Of a stretch of DNA of 64,000 nt, positions 42,501 through 54,400 are shown piece by piece. Positions within the stretch are counted from its first letter, which is position 1. Each line of letters opens with the position of its first letter. Position numbers and translations under genes: made by a program. The notes below the pieces were generated by a model. That model was not told where the DNA came from and did no database searches. It saw nothing but the letters and a program-made list of their open reading frames with translations. This stretch comes from Labia minor (lineage: Eukaryota > Arthropoda > Insecta > Dermaptera > Spongiphoridae): assembly GCA_963082975.1 (NCBI GenBank), contig OY720350.1, forward strand, positions 11,750,910-11,814,909. Direction: 5' to 3'.

Positions 42501-42590
42501 TTCATTTTACATCATAAAATTATTAAAAAAATATATTATTGATATTTCTGATGAATAATTATTTTTTATGCCGAAAATCTAGGGTCATCC
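39548..42590 (+). repeat. 19-monomer higher-order repeat (about 3,048 bp), copy 2
   Basis: Direct tandem neighbour of copy 1. Marks at GATGATC 39548, GATTACC 40029, GATAACC 40829, ATTATTAATATATCT 41251, GATTACC 41474, CCTATG 42269 and CTAGGATG 42430. Small differences include ATCCGTTCATT near 40411 and one extra A near 41085. Confidence 0.87.
42423..42440. repeat. Perfect 18-bp palindrome (CTAG centre)
   Basis: Same variant within copy 2 of the 3,048-bp HOR; partner of 39374. Confidence 0.9.
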
Positions 42591-44026
42591 TACGATGACC
42601 TTTCATAATTTTTTCGGTAAAATTAAAAAATGAAATTTTTAAAAATAAATAATAAATTCGTTCATTTTACATCATAAAAATATTAAAAAAATATATTATT
42701 GATATTTCTGATGAATAATTATTTTTTTATGCCGAAAACCTAGGGTCATCCTACGATGACCTTTCATAATTTTTACGGTAAAATTAAACAATGAAATTTT
42801 TAAAAATAAATAATATATTCGTTCATTTTACATCATAAAAATATTAAAAAAATATATTATTCATATTTATTACTAAAAATTATTTTTTTATGCCGAAAAC
42901 CTAAGGTCATCCTACGATGACCTTTCATAATTTTTTCGGTAAAATTAAAAAATGAAATTTTTAAAAATAAATAATAAATTCGTTCATTTAACATCATAAA
43001 AATATTAAAAAAATATATTATTGATATTTCTGATGAATAATTATTTTTTATGCCGAAAATCTAGGGTCATCCTACGATGACCTTTCATAATTTTTTCGGT
43101 AAAATTAAAAAATGAAATTTTTAAAAATAAATAATAAATTCGTTCATTTTACATCATAAAAATATTAAAAAAATATATTATTGATATTTCTGATGAATAA
43201 TTATTTTTTATGCCGAAAATCTAGGGTCATCCTACGATGACCTTTCATAATTTTTTCTGTAAAATTAAAAAATGAAATGTTTTAAAAAAAATAATAAATT
43301 CGTTCATTTTACATCATAAAATTATTAAAAAAATATATTATTGATATTTCTGATGAATAATTATTTTTTATGCCGAAAATCTAGGGTCATCCTACGATGA
43401 CCTTTCATAATTTTTTCGGTAAAATTAAAAAATGAAATGTTTTAAAAAAAATAATAAATTCGTTCATTTTACATTATAAAAATATTAAAAAAATATATTA
43501 TTGATATTTCTGATGAATAATTATTTTTTTATGCCGAAAACCTAGGGTCATCCTACGATGACCTTTCATAATTTTTACGGTAAAATTAAACAATGAAATT
43601 TTTAAAAATAAATAATATATTCGTTCATTTTACATCATAAAAATATTAAAAAAATATATTATTCATATTTATTACTAAAAATTATTTTTTTATGCCGAAA
43701 ACCTAAGGTCATCCTACGATGACCTTTCATAATTTTTTCGGTAAAATTAAAAAATGAAATTTTTAAAAATAAATAATAAATTCGTTCATTTTACATCATA
43801 AAATTATTAAAAAAATATATTATTGATATTTCTGATGAATAATTATTTTTTATGCCGAAAATCTAGGGTCATCCTACGATGACCTTTCATAATTTTTTCG
43901 GTAAAATTAAAAAATGAAATTTTAAAAAAAAATAATAAATTCGTTCATTTTACATTATAAAAATATTAAAAAAATATATTATTCATATTTCTAATTAAAA
44001 ATTATTTTTTTATGCCGAAAACCTAG

Positions 44027-44044
44027 GGTCATCCTAGGATGACC
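44027..44044. repeat. Perfect 18-bp palindrome (CTAG centre)
   Basis: Same variant in the left flank of retrotransposon copy 3; partner of 34705. Confidence 0.9.
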
Positions 44045-44395
44045 TTTCATAATTTTTACGGTAAGATTAAAAAATGAAATGTTTTAAAAAAAATAATAAA
44101 TTCGTTCATTTTACATCATAAAAATATTAAAAAAATATATTATTCATATTTATTACTAAAAATTATTTTTTTATGCCGAAAACCTAAGGTCATCCTACGA
44201 TGACCTTTCATAATTTTTTCGGTAAAATTAAAAAATGAAATTTTTAAAAATAAATAATAAATTCGTTCATTTTACATCATAAAAATATTAAAAAAATATA
44301 TTATTCATATATCTAATTAAAAATTATTTTTTTATGCCGAAAACCTAGGGTCATCCTACGATGACCTTTCATAATTTTTTCTGTAAAATTAAAAA

Positions 44396-44944
44396 ATGAA
44401 ATGTTTTAAAAAAAATAATAAATTCGTTCATTTTACATCATTACTCAACAACAAAATCATACCATATGCCAATGAAGCAAAATACTTGGGAATGACATTA
44501 GATGCAAGGCTGCGCTGGAAAGCTCATGTCAAAAAAAAGAGAGACGAAATTAATATCAAATATAGAAAAATGTATTGGCTAATGGGGCGACATTCAGTCC
44601 TGTCTATTGATAGCAAATTATTGCTATATAAACAGGTCCTAAAGCCAGTGTGGACCTATGGTAGTCAGCTCTGGGGCTGTGCTGCAAAGAGCAATGTGCA
44701 AATCATCCAAAGATGTCAAAACAAAATACTAAGGGCCGTTGTCAATGCCCCTTGGTATTATCGTAACGAAGAACTTCACCAAGATCTTAAGATCGAGACA
44801 GTAAAAGAAGAAATTCAACGATTTGCAGCAGCTCATCAAATTAGACTGCAAAGGCATACAAACACTGAGGCCGTTCGACTCCTTGACGTAGCCAACCAGA
44901 CGAGAAGATTAAAAAGGAATAAACCTCACGAACTAATGGATTAA
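44396..44944 (+). pseudogene. Chimeric open frame: satellite start fused to reverse transcriptase C-terminus, copy 3
   Basis: Encodes the same 182 residues as copies 1 and 2, with the first 15 from the satellite and the remainder from the Jockey-like reverse transcriptase C-terminus (YLGMTLD 30-36, LKPVWTYGSQLWG 82-94, APWYYRN 118-124). It lacks the catalytic part and is best treated as a retrotransposon relic with an accidental start. Whether satellite transcripts ever express it cannot be judged here. Confidence 0.85.
44431..44441 (+). repeat. Target-site duplication, left, retrotransposon copy 3
   Basis: TTTTACATCAT, repeated at 45088-45098. Same monomer position as in copies 1 and 2. Confidence 0.9.
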
Positions 44945-45051
44945 ACTGCTCATGTTTGCATGTTTTTGAAAGAATAACTTTATATATTTTCTTTAAATAA
45001 ATATCACTTATTAGTTAAGGTATATAACTAGATTGTGATTTGTAAAATAAA

Positions 45052-45087
<36 letters not shown>
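44442..45087 (+). mobile_element. 5'-truncated Jockey-like LINE fragment, copy 3
   Basis: A 646-bp insert identical by eye to copies 1 and 2 except for a 34-A tail (45054-45087). It lies 9,322 bp from copy 2 and 13,670 bp from copy 1. The left flank matches that of copy 2 including rare marks (CTAGGATG at 34711/44033, GAAATTTTAAAAAAAAATAATAAA near 34598/43920, AAGATT 34742/44064). The first downstream monomer has CCTACCATGACC as in the other copies, and the following one has TTATTCCTAAAATC, a further change on the TTATTCC shared with copy 2. Confidence 0.93.
44945..45087 (+). other. LINE 3' untranslated region and poly(A), copy 3
   Basis: Non-coding 3' end with AATAAA at 44996-45001 and a 34-A tract at 45054-45087. 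Otherwise the same as copies 1 and 2. Confidence 0.85.
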
Positions 45088-45093
<6 letters not shown>

Positions 45094-45098
45094 ATCAT
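45088..45098 (+). repeat. Target-site duplication, right, retrotransposon copy 3
   Basis: TTTTACATCAT directly after the poly(A), matching 44431-44441. Confidence 0.9.
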
Positions 45099-45661
45099 AA
45101 AAATATTAAAAAAATATATTATTGATATTTCTGATGAATAATTATTTTTTATGCCGAAAATCTAGGGTCATCCTACCATGACCTTTCATAATTTTTTCTG
45201 TAAAATTAAAAAATGAAATGTTTTAAAAAAAATAATAAATTCGTTCATTTTACATCATAAAATTATTAAAAAAATATATTATTGATATTTCTGATGAATA
45301 ATTATTTTTTATTCCTAAAATCTAGGGTCATCCTACGATGACCTTTCATAATTTTTTCGGTAAAATTAAAAAATGAAATGTTTTAAAAAAAATAATAAAT
45401 TCGTTCATTTTACATCATAAAAATATTAAAAAAAATATATTATTGATATTTCTGATGAATAATTATTTTTTATGCCGAAAATCTAGGGTCATCCTACGAT
45501 GACCTTTCATAATTTTTTCGGTAAAATTAAAAAATGAAATTTTTAAAAATAAATAATAAATTCGTTCATTTTACATCATAAAAATATTAAAAAAAATATA
45601 TTATTGATATTTCTGATGAATAATTATTTTTTATGCCGAAAATCTAGGGTCATCCTACGAT

Positions 45662-48200
45662 GATCTTTCATAATTTTTTCGGTAAAATTAAAAAATGAAA
45701 TTTTTAAAAATAAATAATAAATTCGTTCATTTTACATCATAAAAATATTAAAAAAATATATTATTCATATTTCTAATTAAAAATTATTTTTTTATGCCGA
45801 AAACTTAGGGTCATCCTACGATGACCTTTCACAATTTTTTCTGTAAAATTAAAAAATGAAATGTTTTAAAAAAAATAATAAATTCGTTCTTTTTACATCA
45901 TAAAAATATTAAAAAAATATATTATTCATATTTCTAATTAAAAATTATTTTTTTATGCCGAAAACCTAGGGTCATCCTACGATGACCTTTCATAATATTT
46001 TCTGTAAAATTAAAAAATGAAATGTTTTAAAAAAAATAATAAATTCGTTCATTTTACATCATAAAAATATTAAAAAAATATATTATTCATATTTCTGATG
46101 AATAATTATTTTTTATGCCGAAAATCTAGGGTCATCCTACGATTACCTTTCATAATTTTTTCGGTAAAATTAAAAAATGAAATGTTTTAAAAAAAATAAT
46201 AAATTCGTTCATTTTACATTATAAAAATATTAAAAAAATATATTATTGATATTTCTGATGAATAATTATTTTTTTATGCCGAAAACCTAGGGTCATCCTA
46301 CGATGACCTTTCATAATTTTTACGGTAAAATTAAACAGTGAAATTTTTAAAAATAAATAATATATTCGTTCATTTTACATCATAAAAATATTAAAAAAAT
46401 ATATTATTCATATTTCTAATTAAAAATTATTTTTTTATGCCGAAAACCTAGGGTCATCCTACGATGACCTTTCATAATATTTTCGGTAAAATTAAAAAAT
46501 GAAATTTTTAAAAATAAATAATAAATTCGTTCATTTAACATCATAAAAATATTAAAAAAATATATTATTGATATTTCTGATGAATAATTATTTTTTATGC
46601 CGAAAATCTAGGGTCATCCTACGATGACCTTTCATAATTTTTTCGGTAAAATTAAAAAATGAAATTTTTAAAAATAAATAATAAATTCGTTCATTTTACA
46701 TCATAAAAATATTAAAAAAATATATTATTGATATTTCTGATGAATAATTATTTTTTATGCCGAAAATCTAGGGCCATCCTACGATGACCTTTCATAATTT
46801 TTTCTGTAAAATTAAAAAATGAAATGTTTTAAAAAAAATAATAAATTCGTTCATTTTACATCATAAAATTATTAAAAAAATATATTATTGATATTTCTGA
46901 TGAATAATTATTTTTTATGCCGAAAATCTAGGGTCATCCTACGATGACCTTTCATAATTTTTTCGGTAAAATTAAAAAATGAAATGTTTTAAAAAAAATA
47001 ATAAATTCGTTCATTTTACATTATAAAAATATTAAAAAAATATATTATTGATATTTCTGATGAATAATTATTTTTTTATGCCGAAAACCTAGGGTCATCC
47101 TACGATGACCTTTCATAATTTTTTCGGTAAAATTAAACAATGAAATTTTTAAAAATAAATAATATATTCGTTCATTTTACATCATAAAAATATTTAAAAA
47201 ATATATTATTCATATTTATTACTAAAAATTATTTTTTTATGCCGAAAACCTAAGGTCATCCTACGATGACCTTTCATAATTTTTTCGGTAAAATTAAAAA
47301 ATGAAATTTTTAAAAATAAATAATAAATTCGTTCATTTTACATCATAAAAATATTAAAAAAATATATTATTCATATATCTAATTAAAAATTATTTTTTTA
47401 TGCCGAAAACCTAGGGTCATCCTACGATGACCTTTCATAATTTTTTCTGTAAAATTAAAAAATGAAATGTTTTAAAAAAAATAATAAATTCGTTCATTTT
47501 ACATCATAAAAATATTAAAAAAATATATTATTCATATTTCTGATGAATAATTATTTTTTATGCCGAAAATCTAGGGTCATCCTACGATTACCTTTCATAA
47601 TTTTTTCGGTAAAATTAAAAAATGAAATGTTTTAAAAAAAATAATAAATTCGTTCATTTTACATTATAAAAATATTAAAAAAATATATTATTGATATTTC
47701 TGATGAATAATTATTTTTTTATGCCGAAAACCTAGGGTCATCCTACGATGACCTTTCATAATTTTTACGGTAAAATTAAACAATGAAATTTTTAAAAATA
47801 AATAATATATTCGTTCATTTTACATCATAAAAATATTAAAAAAAAATATATTATTCATATTTCTAATTAAAAATTATTTTTTTATGCCGAAAACCTAGGG
47901 TCATCCTACGATGACCTTTCATAATATTTTCGGTAAAATTAAAAAATGAAATTTTTAAAAATAAATAATAAATTCGTTCATTTAACATCATAAAAATATT
48001 AAAAAAATATATTATTGATATTTCTGATGAATAATTATTTTTTATGCCGAAAATCTAGGGTCATCCTACGATGACCTTTCATAATTTTTTCTGTAAAATT
48101 AAAAAATGAAATGTTTTAAAAAAAATAATAAATTCGTTCATTTTACATCATAAAATTATTAAAAAAATATATTATTGATATTTCTGATGAATAATTATTT
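45662..48200 (+). repeat. 19-monomer higher-order repeat, partial copy 3
   Basis: Matches 36500-39040 at an offset of about 9,162 bp: GATGATC 45662, GATTACC 46143 and 47588, AAACAGTG near 46337, CATATATCT near 47371. The position equivalent to GATAACC (37781, 40829) reads GATGACC here, and the tail equivalent to ATTATTAATATATCT reads ATTATTCATATATCT, so copies 1 and 2 share derived changes that copy 3 lacks. Confidence 0.8.
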
Positions 48201-48839
48201 TTTATGCCGAAAATCTAGGGTCATCCTACGATGACCTTTCATAATTTTTTCGGTAAAATTAAAAAATGAAATGTTTTAAAAAAAATAATAAATTCGTTCA
48301 TTTTACATTATAAAAATATTAAAAAAATATATTATTGATATTTCTGATGAATAATTATTTTTTTATGCCGAAAACCTAGGGTCATCCTACGATGACCTTT
48401 CATAATTTTTACGGTAAGATTAAAAAATGAAATGTTTTAAAAAAAATAATATTCGTTCATTTTACATCATAAAAATATTAAAAAAATATATTATTCATAT
48501 TTATTACTAAAAATTATTTTTTTATGCCGAAAACCTAAGGTCATCCTACGATGACCTTTCATAATTTTTTCGGTAAAATTAAAAAATGAAATTTTTAAAA
48601 ATAAATAATAAATTCGTTCATTTTACATCATAAAAATATTAAAAAAATATATTATTCATATTTATTACTAAAAATTATATTTTTATGCCGAAAACCTAAG
48701 GTCATCCTACGATGACCTTTCATAATTTTTTCGGTAAAATTAAAAAATGAAATTTTTAAAAATAAATAATAAATTCGTTCATTTTACATCATAAAAATAT
48801 TAAAAAAATATATTATTGATATTTCTGATGAATAATTAT

Positions 48840-50126
48840 TTTTTATGCCGAAAATCTAGGGTCATCCTACGATGATCTTTCATAATTTTTTCGGTAAAAT
48901 TAAAAAATGAAATTTTTAAAAATAAATAATAAATTCGTTCATTTTACATCATAAAAATATTAAAAAAATATATTATTCATATTTCTAATTAAAAATTATT
49001 TTTTTATGCCGAAAACTTAGGGTCATCCTACGATGACCTTTCACAATTTTTTCTGTAAAATTAAAAAATGAAATGTTTTAAAAAAAATAATAAATTCGTT
49101 CTTTTTACATCATAAAAATATTAAAAAAATATATTATTCATATTTGTAATTAAAAATTATTTTTTTATGCCGAAAACTTAGGGTCATCCTACGATGACCT
49201 TTAATAATTTTTTCTGTAAAATTAAAAAATGAAATGTTTTAAAAAAAATAATAAATTCGTTCATTTTACATCATAAAAATATTAAAAAAATATATTATTC
49301 AAATTTCTAATTAAAAATTATTTTTTTATGCCGAAAACCTAGGGTCATCCTACGATGACCTTTCATAATATTTTCTGTAAAATTAAAAAATGAAATGTTT
49401 TAAAAAAAATAATAAATTCGTTCATTTTACATCATAAAAATATTAAAAAAATATATTATTCATATTTCTGATGAATAATTATTTTTTATGCCGAAAATCT
49501 AGGGTCATCCTACGATTACCTTTCATAATTTTTTCGGTAAAATTAAAAAATGAAATGTTTTAAAAAAAAATAATAAATTCGTTCATTTTACATTATAAAA
49601 ATATTAAAAAAATATATTATTGATATTTCTGATGAATAATTATTTTTTTATGACGAAAACCTAGGGTCATCCTACGATGACCTTTCATAATTTTTACGGT
49701 AAAATTAAACAATGAAATTTTTAAAAATAAATAATATATTCGTTCATTTTAAATCATAAAAATATTAAAAAAATATATTATTCATATTTCTAATTAAAAA
49801 TTATTTTTTTATGCCGAAAACCTAGGGTCATCCTACGATGACCTTTCATAATATTTTCGGTAAAATTAAAAAATGAAATTTTTAAAAATAAATAATAAAT
49901 TCGTTCATTTAACATCATAAAAATATTAAAAAAATATATTATTGATATTTCTGATGAATAATTATTTTTTATGCCGAAAATCTAGGGTCATCCTACGATG
50001 ACCTTTCATAATTTTTTCGGTAAAATTAAAAAATGAAATTTTTAAAAATAAATAATAAATTCGTTCATTTTACATCATAAAAATATTAAAAAAATATATT
50101 ATTGATATTTCTGATGAATAATTATT
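48840..50126 (+). repeat. 8-monomer tandem duplication (1,286 bp), copy 1
   Basis: Shares GATGATC (48874/50160), CTTTAATAATTTTTTCTG (near 49201/50487), the rare tail ATTCAAATTTCTAATT (near 49299/50585), GATTACC (49515/50802) and TTTTAAATCAT (near 49748/51034) with the adjoining segment. ATGACGAAAACC near 49651 is private to this copy. Confidence 0.85.
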
Positions 50127-51410
50127 TTTTATGCCGAAAATCTAGGGTCATCCTACGATGATCTTTCATAATTTTTTCGGTAAAATTAAAAAATGAAATT
50201 TTTAAAAATAAATAATAAATTCGTTCATTTTACATCATAAAAATATTAAAAAAATATATTATTCATATTTCTAATTAAAAATTATTTTTTTATGCCGAAA
50301 ACTTAGGGTCATCCTACGATGACCTTTCACAATTTTTTCTGTAAAATTAAAAAATGAAATGTTTTAAAAAAAATAATAAATTCGTTCTTTTTACATCATA
50401 AAAATATTAAAAAAATATATTATTCATATTTGTAATTAAAAATTATTTTTTTATGCCGAAAACTTAGGGTCATCCTACGATGACCTTTAATAATTTTTTC
50501 TGTAAAATTAAAAAATGAAATGTTTTAAAAAAAATAATAAATTCGTTCATTTTACATCATAAAAATATTAAAAAAATATATTATTCAAATTTCTAATTAA
50601 AAATTATTTTTTTATGCCGAAAACCTAGGGTCATCCTACGATGACCTTTCATAATATTTTCTGTAAAATTAAAAAATGAAATGTTTTAAAAAAAATAATA
50701 AATTCGTTCATTTTACATCATAAAAATATTAAAAAAATATATTATTCATATTTCTGATGAATAATTATTTTTTATGCCGAAAATCTAGGGTCATCCTACG
50801 ATTACCTTTCATAATTTTTTCGGTAAAATTAAAAAATGAAATGTTTTAAAAAAAATAATAAATTCGTTCATTTTACATTATAAAAATATTAAAAAAATAT
50901 ATTATTGATATTTCTGATGAATAATTATTTTTTTATGCCGAAAAGCTAGGGTCATCCTACGATGACCTTTCATAATTTTTACGGTAAAATTAAACAATGA
51001 AATTTTTAAAAATAAATAATATATTCGTTCATTTTAAATCATAAAAATATTAAAAAAATATATTATTCATATTTCTAATTAAAAATTATTTTTTTATGCC
51101 GAAAACCTAGGGTCATCCTACGATGACCTTTCATAATATTTTCGGTAAAATTAAAAAATGAAATTTTTAAAAATAAATAATAAATTCGTTCATTTAACAT
51201 CATAAAAATATTAAAAAAATATATTATTGATATTTCTGATGAATAATTATTTTTTATGCCGAAAATCTAGGGTCATCCTACGATGACCTTTCATAATTTT
51301 TTCGGTAAAATTAAAAAATGAAATTTTTAAAAATAAATAATAAATTCGTTCATTTTACATCATAAAAATATTAAAAAAATATATTATTGATATTTCTGAT
51401 GAATAATTAT
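50127..51410 (+). repeat. 8-monomer tandem duplication (1,286 bp), copy 2
   Basis: Immediate neighbour of copy 1 with the same ordered markers; its private mark is GAAAAGCTAGGG near 50943. Its continuation (GATGACCGTTC near 51441) recurs near 56259, an offset of 4,818 bp, so this neighbourhood was itself copied to 55.1-57.2 kb with one monomer fewer (GATGATC at 55139 instead of the expected 54978). Confidence 0.8.
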
Positions 51411-54400
51411 TTTTTATGCCGAAAATCTAGGGTCATCCTACGATGACCGTTCATAATTTTTTCTGTAAAATTAAAAAATGAAATGTTTTAAAAAAAATAA
51501 TAAATTCGTTCATTTTACATCATAAAATTATTAAAAAAATATATTATTGATATTTCTGATGAATAATTATTTTTTATGCCGAAAATCTAGGGTCATCCTA
51601 CGATGACCTTTCATAATTTTTTCGGTAAAATTAAAAAATGAAATGTTTTAAAAAAAATAATAAATTCGTTCATTTTACATTATAAAAATATTAAAAAAAT
51701 ATATTATTGATATTTCTGATGAATAATTATTTTTTTATGCCGAAAACCTAGGGTCATCCTACGATGACCTTTCATAATTTTTACGGTAAGATTAAAAAAT
51801 GAAATGTTTTAAAAAAAATAATAAATTCGTTCATTTTACATCATAAAAATATTAAAAAAATATATTATTCATATTTATTACTAAAAATTATTTTTTTATG
51901 CCGAAAACCTAAGGTCATCCTACGATGACCTTTCATAATTTTTTCGGTAAAATTAAAAAATGAAATTTTTAAAAATAAATAATAAATTCGTTCATTTTAC
52001 ATCATAAAAATATTAAAAAAATATATTATTCATATATCTAATTAAAAATTATTTTTTTATGCCGAAAACCTAGGGTCATCCTACGATGACCTTTCATAAT
52101 TTTTTCTGTAAAATTAAAAAATGAAATGTTTTAAAAAAAATAATAAATTCGTTCATTTTACATCATAAAAATATTAAAAAAATATATTATTGATATTTCT
52201 GATGAATAATTATTTTTTATGCCGAAAATCTAGGGTCATCCTACGATGACCTTTCATAATTTTTTCGGTAAAATTAAAAAATGAAATTTTTAAAAATAAA
52301 TAATAAATTCGTTCATTTTACATCATAAAAATATTAAAAAAATATATTATTCATATTTCTAATTAAAAATTATTTTTTTATGCCGAAAACCTAGGGTCAT
52401 CCTACGATGACCTTTCATAATTTTTACGGTAAAATTAAACAATGAAATTTTTAAAAATAAATAATATATTCGTTCATTTTACATCATAAAAATATTAAAA
52501 AAATATATTATTCATATTTCTAATTAAAAATTATTTTTTTATGCCGAAAACCTAGGGTCATCCTACGATGACCTTTCATAATATTTTCGGTAAAATTAAA
52601 AAATGAAATTTTTAAAAATAAATAATAAATTCGTTCATTTAACATCATAAAAATATTAAAAAAATATATTATTGATATTTCTGATGAATAATTATTTTTT
52701 ATGCCGAAAATCTAGGGTCATCCTACGATGACCTTTCATAATTTTTTCGGTAAAATTAAAAAATGAAATTTTTAAAAATAAATAATAAATTCGTTCATTT
52801 TACATCATAAAAATATTAAAAAAATATATTATTGATATTTCTGATGAATAATTATTTTTTATGCCGAAAATCTAGGGTCATCCTACGATGACCTTTCATA
52901 ATTTTTTCTGTAAAATTAAAAAATGAAATGTTTTAAAAAAAATAATAAATTCGTTCATTTTACATCATAAAATTATTAAAAAAATATATTATTGATATTT
53001 CTGATGAATAATTATTTTTTATGCCGAAAATCTAGGGTCATCCTACGATGACCTTTCATAATTTTTTCGGTAAAATTAAAAAATGAAATGTTTTAAAAAA
53101 AATAATAAATTCGTTCATTTTACATTATAAAAATATTAAAAAAATATATTATTGATATTTCTGATGAATAATTATTTTTTTATGCCGAAAACCTAGGGTC
53201 ATCCTACGATGACCTTTCATAATTTTTACGGTAAAATTAAAAAATGAAATGTTTTAAAAAAAATAATAAATTCGTTCATTTTACATTATAAAAATATTAA
53301 AAAAATATATTATTGATATTTCTGATGAATAATTATTTTTTTATGCCGAAAACCTAGGGTCATCCTACGATGACCTTTCATAATTTTTACGGTAAGATTA
53401 AAAAATGAAATGTTTTAAAAAAAATAATAAATTCGTTCATTTTACATCATAAAAATATTAAAAAAATATATTATTCATATTTATTACTAAAAATTATTTT
53501 TTTATGCTGAAAACCTAAGGTCATCCTACGATGACCTTTCATAATTTTTTCGGTAAAATTAAAAAATGAAATTTTTAAAAATAAATAATAAATTCGTTCA
53601 TTTTACATCATAAAAATATTAAAAAAATATATTATTCATATATCTAATTAAAAATTATTTTTTTATGCCGAAAACCTAGGGTCATCCTACGATGACCTTT
53701 CATAATTTTTTCTGTAAAATTAAAAAATGAAATGTTTTAAAAAAAATAATAAATTCGTTCATTTTACATCATAAAAATATTAAAAAAATATATTATTCAT
53801 ATTTCTGATGAATAATTATTTTTTATGCCGAAAATCTAGGGTCATCCTACGATTACCTTTCATAATTTTTTCGGTAAAATTAAAAAATGAAATGTTTTAA
53901 AAAAAATAATAAATTCGTTCATTTTACATTATAAAAATATTAAAAAAATATATTATTGATATTTCTGATGAATAATTATTTTTTTATGCCGAAAACCTAG
54001 GGTCATCCTACGATGACCTTTCATAATTTTTACGGTAAAATTAAACAATGAAATTTTTAAAAATAAATAATATATTCGTTCATTTTACATCATAAAAATA
54101 TTAAAAAAATATATTATTCATATTTCTAATTAAAAATTATTTTTTTATGCCGAAAACCTAGGGTCATCCTACGATGACCTTTCATAATATTTTCGGTAAA
54201 ATTAAAAAATGAAATTTTTAAAAATAAATAATAAATTCGTTCATTTAACATCATAAAAATATTAAAAAAATATATTATTGATATTTCTGATGAATAATTA
54301 TTTTTTATGCCGAAAATCTAGGGTCATCCTACGATGACCTTTCATAATTTTTTCTGTAAAATTAAAAAATGAAATGTTTTAAAAAAAATAATAAATTCGT

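Larger units (their letters stand above)
35765..44441 (+). repeat. Satellite array, block 3 (between retrotransposon copies 2 and 3)
   Basis: About 54 monomers, no gene or other insert. It contains a 3,048-bp HOR in two tandem copies (about 36.5-42.6 kb), then a stretch that leads into retrotransposon copy 3. Regional marks rare or absent elsewhere are GATTACC and GATAACC in the palindrome's right arm, AAACAGTG (near 37173 and 40222), ATAATATTTTCGG joined to TTCATTTAACATC, and ATTATTAATATATCT (38202 and 41251). Confidence 0.95.

Noticed and set aside
30726-44944. The three 182-codon frames as functional host genes
   Set aside because: They are truncated retrotransposon ends with a chance start in satellite DNA, identical between copies, with no recognisable promoter or catalytic motif.
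30772-45087. Autonomous LINE elements
   Set aside because: Only the last 167 codons and the 3' end are present. There is no endonuclease, no polymerase catalytic motif, no first ORF and no promoter.
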